DNA from: Theobroma cacao
Taxonomy: Eukaryota > Streptophyta > Magnoliopsida > Malvales > Malvaceae
NCBI RefSeq assembly: GCF_000208745.1
Contig: NC_030850.1
Coordinates: 3,421,800-3,485,799, forward strand
DNA: 64,000 nucleotides
Direction: 5' to 3'
A model generated the notes under the pieces. It ran no database searches, was not told the origin of the DNA, and saw only the letters and a list, made by a program, of their open reading frames with translations. Within the stretch, counting starts at the first letter, position 1; the number at the start of each line of letters is the position of its first letter. Positions 1 through 12,060 of the stretch are shown piece by piece. Position numbers and translations under genes: made by a program.

Positions 1-353
1 ACTGTTTGTGCTGCTGCTTTATGTCAACAAGTCTGGGAAGCAAGTAAAACTTGTTGGCACTTTGTTCATATTTAAATGTTGTGGCAAATTTAATAAAGTC
101 ACCAAGCATGGTTTTGGTATCTGGGACTTATCCTACAAACAGGACTCAGCCCAAACACTACATGCCCTGATATGTTTCTTTCGTTAACTAGCTAGGCCTG
201 TTTGTTTGGTAATTTCCAAATGGGCTGTCTTCCTCCCCTTTAGTAGGACTCTCTTTTGAAAGCCCTAATAGAATGATATGGGATTTGTTTTTTGGGGGGG
301 TTTGAACAATAAATAAAGGTTTAGAAGGGGAAGTGATGTGGAGCTCACACGTT

Positions 354-496
354 CACGTGCAAGAAAACATTCTCCAACGTCAGCAAAGTATGCATCCCCC
401 AAGGTTTCAGGGGTTAAGTTTTGTGTGTGTGTGTGTGTTTTTTTTTTCTCATGTTCCGTCAGGGTCTGGGCCATATCCTCACGTGAAGTCCACGTG
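354..496. promoter_or_regulatory. cluster of three G-boxes
   Basis: CACGTG occurs at 354-359, 480-485 and 491-496; the last two are five bases apart. G-boxes are bound by plant bZIP and bHLH factors. A CT-rich stretch follows, but no coding gene starts downstream within the next kilobases. The cluster may serve an unannotated transcript or a gene to the left on the minus strand. The sites are seen; the function is inferred. Confidence 0.4.
421..447. repeat. (TG)n followed by T tract
   Basis: A run of TG dinucleotides followed by an uninterrupted T tract. Simple sequence repeat. Confidence 0.9.
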
Positions 497-1238
497 TCTT
501 ACACATTTCTATGTCCTTCCCATTCCCCACATCTTCTTCTGTGTATAACATCATGGATGGTCCAAAGCCAACAAGGGCAATAATTTCAACCCTATTTCCT
601 TATCAGTATCTCTCCAGATCACCTCTTCCCACACCATAAGTGCATCTCACATATCACCCATTTTATTTCCTACATTTCATTTTCTTCTTTCTTTTTTAAA
701 TTTTAATATATCGGGGTTTATAAATATATAACAAAATAATAATCTACTTTTTTTTATAAATATTAATTTATTTTCTTAGAGAATTTTTTCAAGATTATTA
801 TCCTTTATATCATTGATAGAGTTTTTAAGTTCTATAAGCATATAATTAGAAGGGTTGATATGCGTTTAATTAAATTATATTTAGATAATTAAATAAACAT
901 GTGTAAAATATGTGGATAATAACTAAGATAATTAAAAAATTAATATTCTAACTTGACTTGTAGAGTATCAAAATTTTACTATTGCACTCAAGTATTTGAT
1001 TTATTGATTGAAATATGATTTATTTGCTTAAAAAATAAAATTCGAATCTCTTTTCTTACATTTTCAAAATAAATAATTTACCGTGAATGAGAAGGTTTTA
1101 AAATATCAAGCGTGGTTGTAAAAATGACACATACTTTTTAAAAATACAATTATGAAAAGTAATAAATTAATTAAATTATCAAATAAATATATGGCAACTA
1201 TGATCCCATTTAATCTCTTTTGGACGTTTTATAATGTG

Positions 1239-1302
1239 TAAGAATGATTTAAAACCAAATAAATATCCATTAAGAATGATTTAAAACCAAATAAATATCC
1301 AT
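1239..1302. repeat. perfect 32-bp tandem duplication
   Basis: The 32-bp unit at 1239-1270, beginning TAAGAATGATTT, is repeated without change at 1271-1302. The perfect identity suggests a recent replication slip in an otherwise diverged spacer. Confidence 0.9.
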
Positions 1303-2655
1303 ATAGACCATCATCAATGCCAATAAATGATACCAACAGGGCACTTTTAAACTTTTTATTTTGTACGTTAAAAGTTTTCTTTACTGAACTAAGTGATAAT
1401 GTGAATCAAGTCGTTACGATGTTAAATTCACCCCAACAACATTTCTGTAAAAATGCACTTATTGTCCTTGTCTGATGGCTCAATAAGGAAACAACCAGTA
1501 AATAATTGATGCGCCCTCTCATTGCATCACGCAGTTAATTTCTTACTCATAAATGAAAATATAATAACAACAATTTAAAAGTGTACTTTACTTATTATAT
1601 TGTTGCTTATAAAAAAAAAACTATACATTATAGAGAAAGCTAATTATAAAACAAATTACTAATAGATGGAAATAAAAAAATGAAAATGAAATTTTTTAAA
1701 ACGTTATGCTCGGTGAACTATTAAATTCTCTGCAACAAAAATTATGTACTGACGATTAAATATTTTCACCAGCTCATGTTGGCCAAACGGGGAAAGAAAA
1801 ATGAAATCATTGAGAGGGCTCCTTAAACCTAAAGTTACTCTTCTGCACCAACGTATGTACAAGGGTTCCAAAAAGGTATAGTTATTAAATGACATATATT
1901 AAATTTCACAATGAACTTAATTATTATTTTTTTAATTCATCGCTAGCAAAGGATGACAAGTAAATTGCTTCAAACATTTATATGTGAGATGGCAAACAAA
2001 ACAAATGACCTAAGTCTGACAATATGAACAGTTGGATAAAAGAGACTTGAATCATGTTGAGGCAGAGGAATAAAAGGAAAAAAACTATTTAAGAAATTTT
2101 AATTGACTATAAAATTTGTTGAAGGGCCAGATCCCAGATGTCTCTTTTGGAGATGCCAAAGCTAACCTTCCGACGAAGCTTACAGTTAACATTACCTATT
2201 CGTGCCCATCAAAAAGCCAAATAAACAAAAAGAAAATTACGAAATCAACAAATTTTCATGGGCTTTTTTTTTTCTTTTCTTTTTATTACTGAAAGAAGAG
2301 GAGTCAAGCAAGCATTATTATTTAGAATCTTAAAAAGGTGACATGGTTACCTAAATCTAAAATATATGGGATGGCAAGCGTCACTCCATCCACTTTCAGG
2401 TAGGACCCCAAAAGCTGACCCAACTTGCCTGGCAACTTGCAATCCAAAAAGCTAGACGTGTACTTTCAAATCAAAACTATAAAAAATTATTTAATACTAA
2501 TTTAATGGCTCTCGTCACTCCCCAACTTTTCGCTGCTTCCCACTCTCCATATCCTGAAGAAGATTGTCTTGTGTATTTGTTGGCATTATATTAAACAAAT
2601 AAGCTACGCCGTTCATTTAGTCGTCCTTAATTGCTTGTGCAATAAATTTTTTTTT

Positions 2656-3250
2656 GGTAAAATATTTTTATTTTGAACTTTTGATCATAACTTATGTGAA
2701 TTTATTATTTTTTAAATTGATAATTAACTTTTAAAAAAATATTTTTTACTGTACATATTTTTAATATTAATATTTTTATTAATTTGATGACATTATAATA
2801 TTAAAAAATAATTTTATTTTTTATTAATTTTAAAACTATTATTATATAAATTTTAATTTTAATTTTTTTATAAAAAAAATTCTCTCATGCCATCTTGTGA
2901 TCGATGGCATCTGGTGCTCTCCAGGAAAGGGGAGCACCAATTTGATGCGTGCTCCTGAGGGAGGGGAGCACCAAATCGATGCTCACAACGATACTCCCCT
3001 CCCTTGGAAGCACCAGATTAGTGCTCCCTTCTCTTGTCTCTTGGGGAGTGTTTGTTGTGGGTGGTTAGTGGGCGAATGAGATAATCGTCCGTCAATTACA
3101 TTGTTTGAGAGAAAAAAAATAATATTTTAATTTTTTTATATTTTATGTTAACGATGTTCACACTTTTAAATTTCAATGTTCATTTCAAAAATTAATAAAT
3201 TTACATAAAATTATGATAAAAATTAAAAAGTTAGAGTTTTTTTTTTTTTT
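2656..3250. mobile_element. diverged MITE copy 1 with GC-rich core
   Basis: AT-rich outer arms form imperfect terminal inverted repeats: the left arm contains CTTTTGATCATAACTTATG, and the right arm read on the other strand contains CTTTTTAATTTTTATCATAA followed by TTTATGTAAATTT. The inner flanks match copy 2 at 3550-4141 closely. The core, about 2885-3090, is GC-rich and holds repeated words such as GGGGAGCACCAA and AGCACCAGAT. There is no transposase ORF, so this is non-autonomous. The ends are less clear than in copy 2. Superfamily unknown. Confidence 0.6.
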
Positions 3251-3549
3251 CACCGTGTACATCTTTTTTTGATACAAAGGATTCAAAGTTAAATGGCCTT
3301 ATACTTTCTTAGAATATTTGTGGACGGTGAAAGGGGGGCAATTAATATATGTTTATATTTTATAAGTAGTTTTAATTAGTTACTTCATGAGTTATGGGCT
3401 AATCATTTATTAATTGCTCGTTGATTTGGATTAATTTCAAATTTCAAAAGCATTCATATTTAATTAATCCCAATTAAGAAATAGAAGAATATTTTTTTCT
3501 TATCAACTCTCCAAATGCTTGGTTGGTTATAAAATATGAGATGTTTATA

Positions 3550-4141
3550 AAATTTAGAGTAAAATACACTAACTCATCAACTTTTGATTATAATTACACG
3601 TAGGTCTATTTTCAAAATGAAAAGTTCGTCTTAAAATAATATTTTTGCTGAACACATATATCTTGTTGTTAATCAACCATCAATGTTTTTATTAGTTTGA
3701 TAACATAATAATATTTTTAAGATAATTTTATTCGTCATTAATTTTAAAAATTACAATTATATAAATAATAATTTTTTATTTTAATTTGTTCTCTTTTTTC
3801 AAAAAAAAAATTCTTTATACTCGACCACCTGCGGTTGATGATGCTCCCTAAGAAAGCAACGATTTGATACTCCCCAAGAGAGTTTAGGGAGATTCAATCA
3901 AATATGGCATTTCATGGTTAGATCCAACCTCGGAGGAGCCAACTGGTAAAAGGGAGTGTTGCACAATTGACCTAAGATAAAGGAAAATAGTGAAAAAAAA
4001 TAAGAAAATCATTTTAAACATTTTATATTTATGCATTAACGCTATTTACACGTTTAAAGCTGAATGTTCATTTTGAAAATTAATGAACCATAATGTAATT
4101 ATAGCCAAAAGATGAGATCAAGGTATTTTACCTTTAAATTT
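3550..4141. mobile_element. MITE copy 2 with ~70-bp terminal inverted repeats
   Basis: The left arm 3550-3619 and right arm 4069-4141 are inverted copies with mismatches: AAATTTAGAGTAAAATAC at the left end pairs with AAATTTAAAGGTAAAATAC read from the right end, and both arms finish with TTTTCAAAATG. Inside lie AT-rich flanks shared with copy 1 and a GC-richer core near 3824-3960. No coding capacity. I could not fix a target-site duplication because the outer sequence is AT-rich. Confidence 0.75.
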
Positions 4142-7100
4142 AACTTGGTGTTAAGAAAATATAATTGAAGTTAAATCGTTTTATTTTGTATTTCTTAAAA
4201 AATAAAGTACATACACAAAAGCATTTTACTAAATATATACAAAAAAATTATATTGCAATAATTGTAAATATATGCTAAGATACGATGAAGAGAAAATATT
4301 GCTCTAATACTCCCCTCGAGTTGGAGTATGAAACTTTTGGATGCCTAACTAGAAATGAAAATGTTTCTTACAAAAAGGTTTGGTGAATAAGTCGGCAAAC
4401 TAGTTTACAGTGAAACGAAATTAGAAGAAAGACACCAACATAGAGTTTCTCATTAATGACATGACAAAATCAACTTCAATCTTCTTTATGCACTCATGGT
4501 ACATTGAATTAACTGTAACATGTAAGACTGTTTGATTATCACAAAAAAATAAACCGACCAAATAGAAAAAAATACCAAGATTAAACACAAATTTGATCAG
4601 CATGTTAAGTATGATGTTTTTATTGATTACCCATTTTCTCAAAAACAGTAAATTATTTTATTTTATATAGACTAAAAATAAATATATACATATATTTATA
4701 TAATAGTATTTGACTGAATATGTTTACAAAATATAAAACTACTAAAAAATCTAATACAAAGACAGTATTATTCTTGTACTTGGTCTCCTAAATTTTTGTC
4801 AAAATCCAAATTGATGAGCTCAATACACTCCAAATGGTTAGGAGCAGTAGTGAATGCAAACTCAATGATGGAACTTATGATGCAAATTGTTGATGTGAGA
4901 TTTGAGTCTTTTCTTTTCGTAAAAAAAAAAAAAAACCCACTCATTTCTAACATAGGCACAAAACTCCTTTCAAAGGCTGATCATAGTCTTAAGATGAAAT
5001 ATATCTCCAAAAAACAAATTTCACATAATCCAAGTCCACTACAATTAAAAGCAACTAGGCACAGGCAGAATCAATTTTATCAAGTACAAATCAATATTCA
5101 TGGATAATAATTAACCCCCACCTATGAGTTATGACCTGGCCAAGTTGCCCTGACGTTTCCCCACACGAAAACCTCCAAAGGGAACAAACCCAAAAAGGCT
5201 CGGCTTTTAGCACTGCCTCTGCCCCTCTTAATATTCCATTTTAAAAACTTTTAATAAATATAACTTAAATGGCCGTAAGTGCTTGGACCCACGACAAAAG
5301 CTGTGAGTTCTTGTGATTTAATAATATCCATTTAATTTAATAAAACTGATAGGATAGTACAAAAAAAAATGGGTCTGCACCTGCACCAAGAAGCTTGGAA
5401 TTTGTCGTGGGTGCCTAAATTCAATGAAGGGGAGCGGAGGTGAAATCCGCGTCACACCTTCTTTTCCATTGTCTTGTTTCAGACTTGTGGTGCTGGCCAG
5501 CCTCTTTATATTCTGCCCCCTTCCACGTCTATTCCTTAATTTTTTTTATCTCATATATATATATATATATATATATAAATAGTACCCATAGCTATATTAT
5601 GAAAAAAAATCATAAAAAATATAAATTATATTGAAGTGAACTTCAATTTAATATCTTTAAAAAAATTTGTAAAAATAACTATATTGTATAGCTAACTTGC
5701 ATGGATGTATGGTTATTGTTTGTAAAGAAAAGATAAATTGATATTAATTGAATATTATTATTTACTCTTATTTTAATTATTGAAAACTTATACCTACATA
5801 TATGGTTATAAAACAATACTTATCTAAAAAAATAATAATTTTATCAAATATTATTGATGTATAATAAAATATTAAAAAATAAGAGCGTATATAATCTGTA
5901 CTATTAGCAGATTAAGATAAATAATTATAAAATATAAGATAATAATATAATATAAAAATTTTATGAATATAATATAGTTATTAATTTCTAATAGTATCTG
6001 TTTTTTACATATAAAATGAATGGTTAAAAGTTGTTAAATTCAGTTGATTTATTTATTTAATGATGACTGTGTGCTATGTATATTGATAAATGAATATACT
6101 TTTTTTACTTTTTTATTTTATTCAATAAATTTGATAGATATTTATTGAAATTTAAACATTCATATATAAAAAAGATGTTTAAATAATATATATTTAAGTT
6201 TATGTAAAATACGAGGATATAGATAAAAAATAATATTAAATTACAATTGATAAATAGTAAATGAATCTATCTTCTAAATATTAAAAGTTAGAAATTATTA
6301 TTTCAAGTATTTTTTATAAAAATAAATAAAAGAAAAAAAAACTTTCAAATATCAAAAACTACGTAATTTTGATATAAAGTATATAAAAAAATTAATCCAA
6401 TTGAGAATGAATCAATTAATTAACTTAATCAGTTATCTTACTTTTATATATATTATAGAGATATATGTATATATATTAATAAGTTATGTTAGTATTAAAA
6501 ATTACCATATTAATAATCAATTATTGTATTTAATATAAAATATTTTTTAAATAATATTTTAACTATGCAGTTAATTGTAAAATCGTTCAATTATGCCTAT
6601 GCAATTTAATTGATGTTTACTTATTCTATTAAGCCAATGATGTGTTATTTGATTAGCAACAGATTCATCAATTGCTCTAAGAAGATAATAACATTACTTC
6701 ATCCCAAAAAAAAAAAATACTGACCTAATGTACATGGTAAATTAAACCCAAATTCTACCGGCTAATCATTTTGTCTGGCTCCTTTTTTAAGTGGTTAATG
6801 ACGTTATACTTGTATCCCATGGAAGAAGGATTCCCTACCTGGAATTTATTCACTCAGTAGCTAAGGCAGGTATTGTATAATAACCTAGCATTATCGTTTT
6901 CATTAAAAAATAATGAAGAAAAACAAAAGAAAATCATTTAATTTTTTTTTGTAATTTTAAAATCTTTATCATATCAACCAAACCAACATGGATCATGATC
7001 AATTTCGATAATTTACTTATTAAAATTTGTTTAATTCTCATTTATTTGAATTGGCATGAATATTGCCTAACAATATCATTAATTAAGATTATTATTAATC

Positions 7101-10100
7101 AGGAAGGCTGATCATGAATAATTTCAATGTAGCAAAAGAATAAAAGCAGCTAGGTTGCCACCAGAAAAACTGCTACTTGTAAATAGCAGCAGAAGAATAA
7201 AGATTGAAGAAATGCACCGTTTCATTTTTTTTGTCAGAAAGAAGACAACAAGGATTTCGATACAACACCGTTTTAGTTGATACTAAATGATGTAAATAAT
7301 TAATAACTGTTAAGTTAGTTAATAGCTTGATTAGTTACAGCTTTTTGTCATTTTCTTCTTTCCTGATTTGTGGATATATATGTACAGACCTTCTAGTATT
7401 CTTTCAGTGAATGAATCAGAAATCATTCCTCAAATATTATTTGCCTCTCAACCATATTTCATCAATTATAGATAATTTTTTTTAATAATAAATAAATAGG
7501 ATTTTCAATACCTTAACTACAATATGATAAAACCTATTTTTACTAACAACGGAATTAAAGCCACACGAGTTCCTCCTCTACTGTAGTTTATGTTGACCCA
7601 CGCAATACATAAGAAAAAAGAAATATTGAATGTTAAAACAATGATGTTTTCTTGAATTTGTTCGATATGTTAGGTTATGTTAATGTGATATTATAATGAT
7701 ATTTTGTACATAAAAGATATATTATATAGTACTAAAATACTATTTTTAATAATTTTTTTACTTATTTTGATATTTGAATAATTATTCATCGTGTCAAAAT
7801 TTCGTATTGCCATTTAAAAAATAAAATTTTAATTATAATATAAACAAGAAGAAAAGGCTAATTTTAAAACTTTAAATTAATTATTAATGTTTTAAAAAAT
7901 GATAACAAAGAACCCCTTTCTAGTTACAAGTAATACCAGAGTACTTAACCATTTAAAGCGTAATGTGGTAAGAAAATAATCCAATTAAAGTATTAATTTT
8001 TAAATATCCAAATGCAAGCACCAAGTGGGGTGGCGAGCCAGATCAAACCTCCAAGTGGAAGAGGAGAGAAGGTTCGGTCATCGGTGGTGGCCCACACCAA
8101 ATGCGGCGAGACGCAGCATTGCAGTTGCAGATACAAAAAGCTAAAGGAAAAAAAAACCCTACTTTTTTATCTTCCAAAATTTGTTTTATTTATTTCTCAT
8201 TTATGGGTTTTGTTTAAATAAAGTTTCATGAAATAATGGTTATGGGGTGACTTGATGATGTGGAACCCACCCACTTCCCAAGATAAGAGGAAAGAACACC
8301 TTCAAGTGGAGGGGAATAGAAGAATTTGACAATATAAAAAGGAAATAAAATAAACTACGACAAAGCTAGCATGCATCCAATGTATTTTTGGAATTCAATT
8401 CTTGGTATAAATTAAACTACAATTTGAAGTATCTTGCTACTCAATCAAAGTGAGTTTACATGCTAATCAAGTTTTATCTTTTAGTTTATTAATTGATATT
8501 TTGTGTTAAATGTGATAATTATATTATATATATTAACAATTATCTGATTTTAATTATATTTTTCATTTGGAAGAAGGGAATTTGAATTCAAGTATAATTT
8601 TTTAAAGCAGAAAGATATATATACTCTTTATTTAACTTAATATTTGAATACAAATTTAATTATAATTTTTATTTATACATATAAGCTCATAAATTTTATA
8701 TTACAATTTTGAGCTTTATAATAATTGAGTCTAAAGTTCAACCATTTAAATTATATTTTTAAGCGAAAGACAAAACAAGTAGCTTTTTTCTTCATTGAAT
8801 TAAGTATTAAGTCAACTGGAACCCATTGCACTCATGATTTAAAATTAAACTAGAAGCCAAGTGCATAACTCATAAAACCACCCATATCTTAAGAAGTGAT
8901 ACGAATATCTGAAATAAACTCGCAATAAAAATATGGAGGAACGGAAAGGCAAATGACAGCCAAAACCGACGCTGACAGGGACCGTACCATGGGCATCCCC
9001 GTTGGGGCGAATGAGACGTAGAAACTGCAAACCTTTGTAGGACCCACTCTACCCCCTTCCTTGGCCTGACCCTACCAAACATCACATTAAACAAAACACA
9101 CCAAAAAAAAAAGAATTTTTATTTTTATTCTTTCCAAGTTTTCCATTTCACCCTCCCACGCCTCTTTGCACTCGCCAAAAGCCGCCTCCAATCAGCCGTC
9201 TGTCTGTCTAGCGGCGAAAGGTCCCCAGTTTTCTTCCAAACAAATTTAATTCTCATTGCAACCCCTAAACCCAAAGGCCCCAAGTATTTTTTTTTTTTTC
9301 ACATTTTTCCTCTTTGCCTTCTGCCTTAGCTACTCATTCTCTGAGCACTGTTTGTTTTTTAATATTTATTGTGGATAACTACGAGGAGAAAAAATAGGTG
9401 ACTGAATGTTTTTGTCTTCGCCTTTAATTTTTATATAATCAGATGAAGAATGAATGGCACGCGCTAGTTTCGGGATGTGGGGGCACGACGCAATGACCGT
9501 GGCAGAAACGGTGGATGGTTGGGAGACCTAAGGTAAGAGGACGAGTACGATTTAGGTACAAGACCATAGCTTTGCTGGTGTTGCTGAAACATTATGCTGG
9601 TTTCCTCCAATGAAAATGGAGGCATACACTCATTGCCACGTATTTTGGGTTAGAAGAAATTTATGATAACTTTAAAGTAAGGGTCAAAGCTTGAACCAAC
9701 ATCTAGAATTAGCGTTGGAGTTTAGACCACTGCCAACCGGTCTCACAGTAAGCCAAAAGTAAATAATAAAAAAGCAAAAAAAAAAAAAAACTTTGCTAGC
9801 TCAATTGCTCTCACAACGCAAGGTTGTTTCCTAATTGTGGGATTTGCATTTATGATGAAATATCTTTCGAACAATTAGTGCATTTCATCATATTGAGACT
9901 GAATTGTTGGGCTTACATTTCTAACATCATCAGCATTTTTTTTATTAATATTTGAGAGCTGTACACATGGTCATTAGTGCAGCTTTGTTGAGGTTGCTTT
10001 GAGGAAGATTAATATATGTTAATGAATTCTCATTTGACCTAAGTTGGTATTAGGGCAGGAAGGATAGTTGGAATTCCATTAGACGATCAAACACCTGGTG

Positions 10101-10440
10101 AAAGATACAAATATTCAAAGTATTTTTCCAACTAATAAGATTTGATTTGCCTTATATTATGTCTTCTGTCATTGGTTGAAGAAGTGGGATCATGGTTCAG
10201 GCTACAGATATAGCAGGGAAACCATTGGATATTTCCTGACCGATCATAGAGTTCTTTCAAATCTAGCATCCACACCATAAATTGGGAAATTTGTCGAAAA
10301 GCAAAATTAAGTTTCATTTATTCGTGTCATACACGGCCATGACTAAACACAGAGATGAAGAAGGGAAGATTGCGGAGGGGATAAAAAACAAAAAGAAAAG
10401 ATGATTTCAAGGATCACCGACAAACTCTCATTTTTCTCTC
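4142..10440. other. gene-free AT-rich spacer
   Basis: No ORF here looks like a gene. Two less AT-rich islands stand out: 5110-5550, which contains a 12-bp inverted repeat ACCCACGACAAA at about 5289-5300 and its complement at about 5401-5412, and 8930-9540, which has CT-rich stretches resembling a leader but no protein-like ORF. A (TA)n tract lies at about 5552-5577. Everything else is AT-rich filler with short poly-A runs. Confidence 0.5.
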
Positions 10441-10684
10441 TTTTACAGTTTTAACACACTAAAACAGAAAAAAGAGAGAAATCCTGTGCCGGCAATTTAC
10501 AAAAACTCGCCGGAAAAATCATTTTCCGGGAAAATCCGTCCCCAGAAGTACCCAAAAATAATCTAAAACCCAAAATCATTACCAAAAAAGAGAAATGATA
10601 GTGGTAGAAAAGAAGAATATTACACCGAACTAGATCATTTCAACGTTAGATTCACAAAAAAAAAAAAAAACTCTTTTTTGCTCT

Positions 10685-11487
10685 TCAAGGAAACAAGTTG
10701 AGTAACTTTTTATCTGCTGCTACTCCGCCTTGTCCTTGTTGATCTGCAAACCCACTGTCAAGGCACGTTGTCGTAACAGATTCCTCCGAGTTCATAGACG
10801 GAGTACCTGGTCGTCTGTTATCCGGGACTCGCTTGCCTGAAAAGCTTGGAGTCAAGCAAAGATCTAGATCGGACGGCTGTGATTTCTTGAATTCTTCAAT
10901 CCTTTTACGCTTAGGTGAAACCTTAGATCTTGAATTGGAAAACCGACAGTTTGAGTTCAGATTCGTTGCTGTTTCTTGCAACTTCCACATGTCCGTACAC
11001 GTAGCTTCGGATGTTTCATCGGATGCTGGCGTTGGAGCCATAAGTTCGGGCATCGCCCGTAGAGTTCCTCCTCGTAGGACAGTTTCAACTGCCGCTTGGC
11101 AAACATGCCAGTTCCCTGTCCACAAGAGTCCAACAGCTCCATTCACAGGATTCACAGTCCTCCCACAAGCTTCGAACAACAGTGATTGGAACAAAGCTGA
11201 TCGAAAAGTTTTATAACAGAGACTTAGAATTTTTTGCAATCAACTGAAAACCAACAAAATAAAATGTAAGAATATCGGAAAAAGAAATAGTTCTGCGCCG
11301 TACCAGGACGTTGAGATTCTGGAACAGCGGAAATGAAAGACATGAGCCCCGCACGGCCAAAAAACTTGGCAACAAAAACGGTAGCGTGGCCTTGCGCTTC
11401 AGGACTCTCGATCCATTGCAGACAAGGACGTAAAATACAAGACTCGCTGCATCCTTTTCGCAAGACTCGGCACCCGTTGCAACTCAT
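10685..11487 (-). CDS. LOB domain transcription factor, class II, LBD37/38/39 type
   Basis: A nuclear DNA-binding protein of the plant LBD/ASL family. Exon 1 is 11487-11304 and exon 2 is 11196-10685 (minus strand), joined by a 107-bp GT-AG intron into 231 codons. The zinc-finger-like CX2CX6CX3C block uses Cys3, Cys6, Cys13 and Cys17. The GAS block follows ([24 protein letters not shown]). The intron sits in the GAS block after QRP, as in family members. The complete leucine-zipper repeat of class I is not evident, so this is class II. The C-terminus has [23 protein letters not shown] and ends LLNLF, which matches the LBD37/38/39 group. In Arabidopsis that group represses anthocyanin and nitrate-response genes (family knowledge); the same role here is inferred. 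The start is the only ATG before the cysteine block. Confidence 0.93.
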
Positions 11488-11516
11488 GGTTCAACCACTC
11501 TTCCCTCCCTTGGCAT
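11484..11516 (-). promoter_or_regulatory. 10-codon upstream ORF overlapping the LBD start
   Basis: In the presumed leader, an ATG at 11516 opens a reading frame [10 protein letters not shown] that ends in a TGA at 11486-11484. That stop overlaps the LBD start codon as ATGA. Such an overlap could allow re-initiation or restrain translation of the main protein. The frame is directly visible; use in the cell depends on the leader containing this part, which is likely because it lies only 29 bases before the start. Confidence 0.5.
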
Positions 11517-12060
11517 GAAATCAATATTCCCAAAACTTCCCAGGTCTGTCTGGCTGGCTGGCTGAGTGGTACTTAGGTTACAAGAAACAGGAAGCAAAAA
11601 AACAAATGGCCAAATGGAAATGGGTTGGCAAAGAGACGGGCAAGAACGAGAGAAAAATTAAGGTATGGGAGTGAGAGGGGGAAGGGGATATATCAGAGGG
11701 GGGAGATTCTGGAGGGTTTAAAAGGGAAAAATAAAGGGTTGAAATGAAACTCTAGTTTAGGCTTGGCCTTGGGTTAGTTTGGTAGTGGGTGGGTGCGTTT
11801 ATAGGGGAGAGTGTGGGTACTGTTCGTTGCGATGGGGGGGAGAGGGAGGAGGTTAGATTCCAAAGACTTGGGCGCGAGCGGCTCCGTGTTTCCGCGGATG
11901 GTGTCGCTCCACCGTTGGATTCCTTCCTTCTTTTTTTTTTTTCGGTTTAATATCTCATTTGAGTGGATATTGATTATTGATGGCCTTTCCTTTTCATGGT
12001 TTTATTATTTTTCCTTCTTTATATGATTTCTCTTTTTTAACATGAAATAAAGTAGTACTA
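11517..12060 (-). promoter_or_regulatory. LBD gene leader and promoter region
   Basis: Read on the minus strand, a TATAAA lies at 11803-11798, about 310 bases before the ATG, within CCCCTATAAACGC. The interval between it and the ATG is purine/pyrimidine-skewed, as is common in plant leaders. No other gene is seen here. The transcription start is inferred from spacing only. Confidence 0.45.

Larger units (their letters stand above)
1..2640. other. gene-free spacer, left edge
   Basis: No ORF here resembles a known protein. The stretch holds a TG microsatellite, three G-boxes (separate entry), a 32-bp tandem repeat and long AT-rich tracts. Bases 1-250 are less AT-rich and could be the tail of a gene lying to the left, but nothing proves it. 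Confidence 0.6.

Noticed and set aside
2897..3079. 60-codon frame in the GC-rich core of MITE copy 1
   Set aside because: Lies wholly in the repeated core of a non-coding element; no homologue recognised.
8845..9094. Overlapping minus-strand frames of 61 and 74 codons
   Set aside because: Two different frames over the same DNA, no domain, no splice partners.
10833..11216. 127-codon plus-strand frame
   Set aside because: Antisense shadow of LBD exon 2, whose protein is clearly recognisable.
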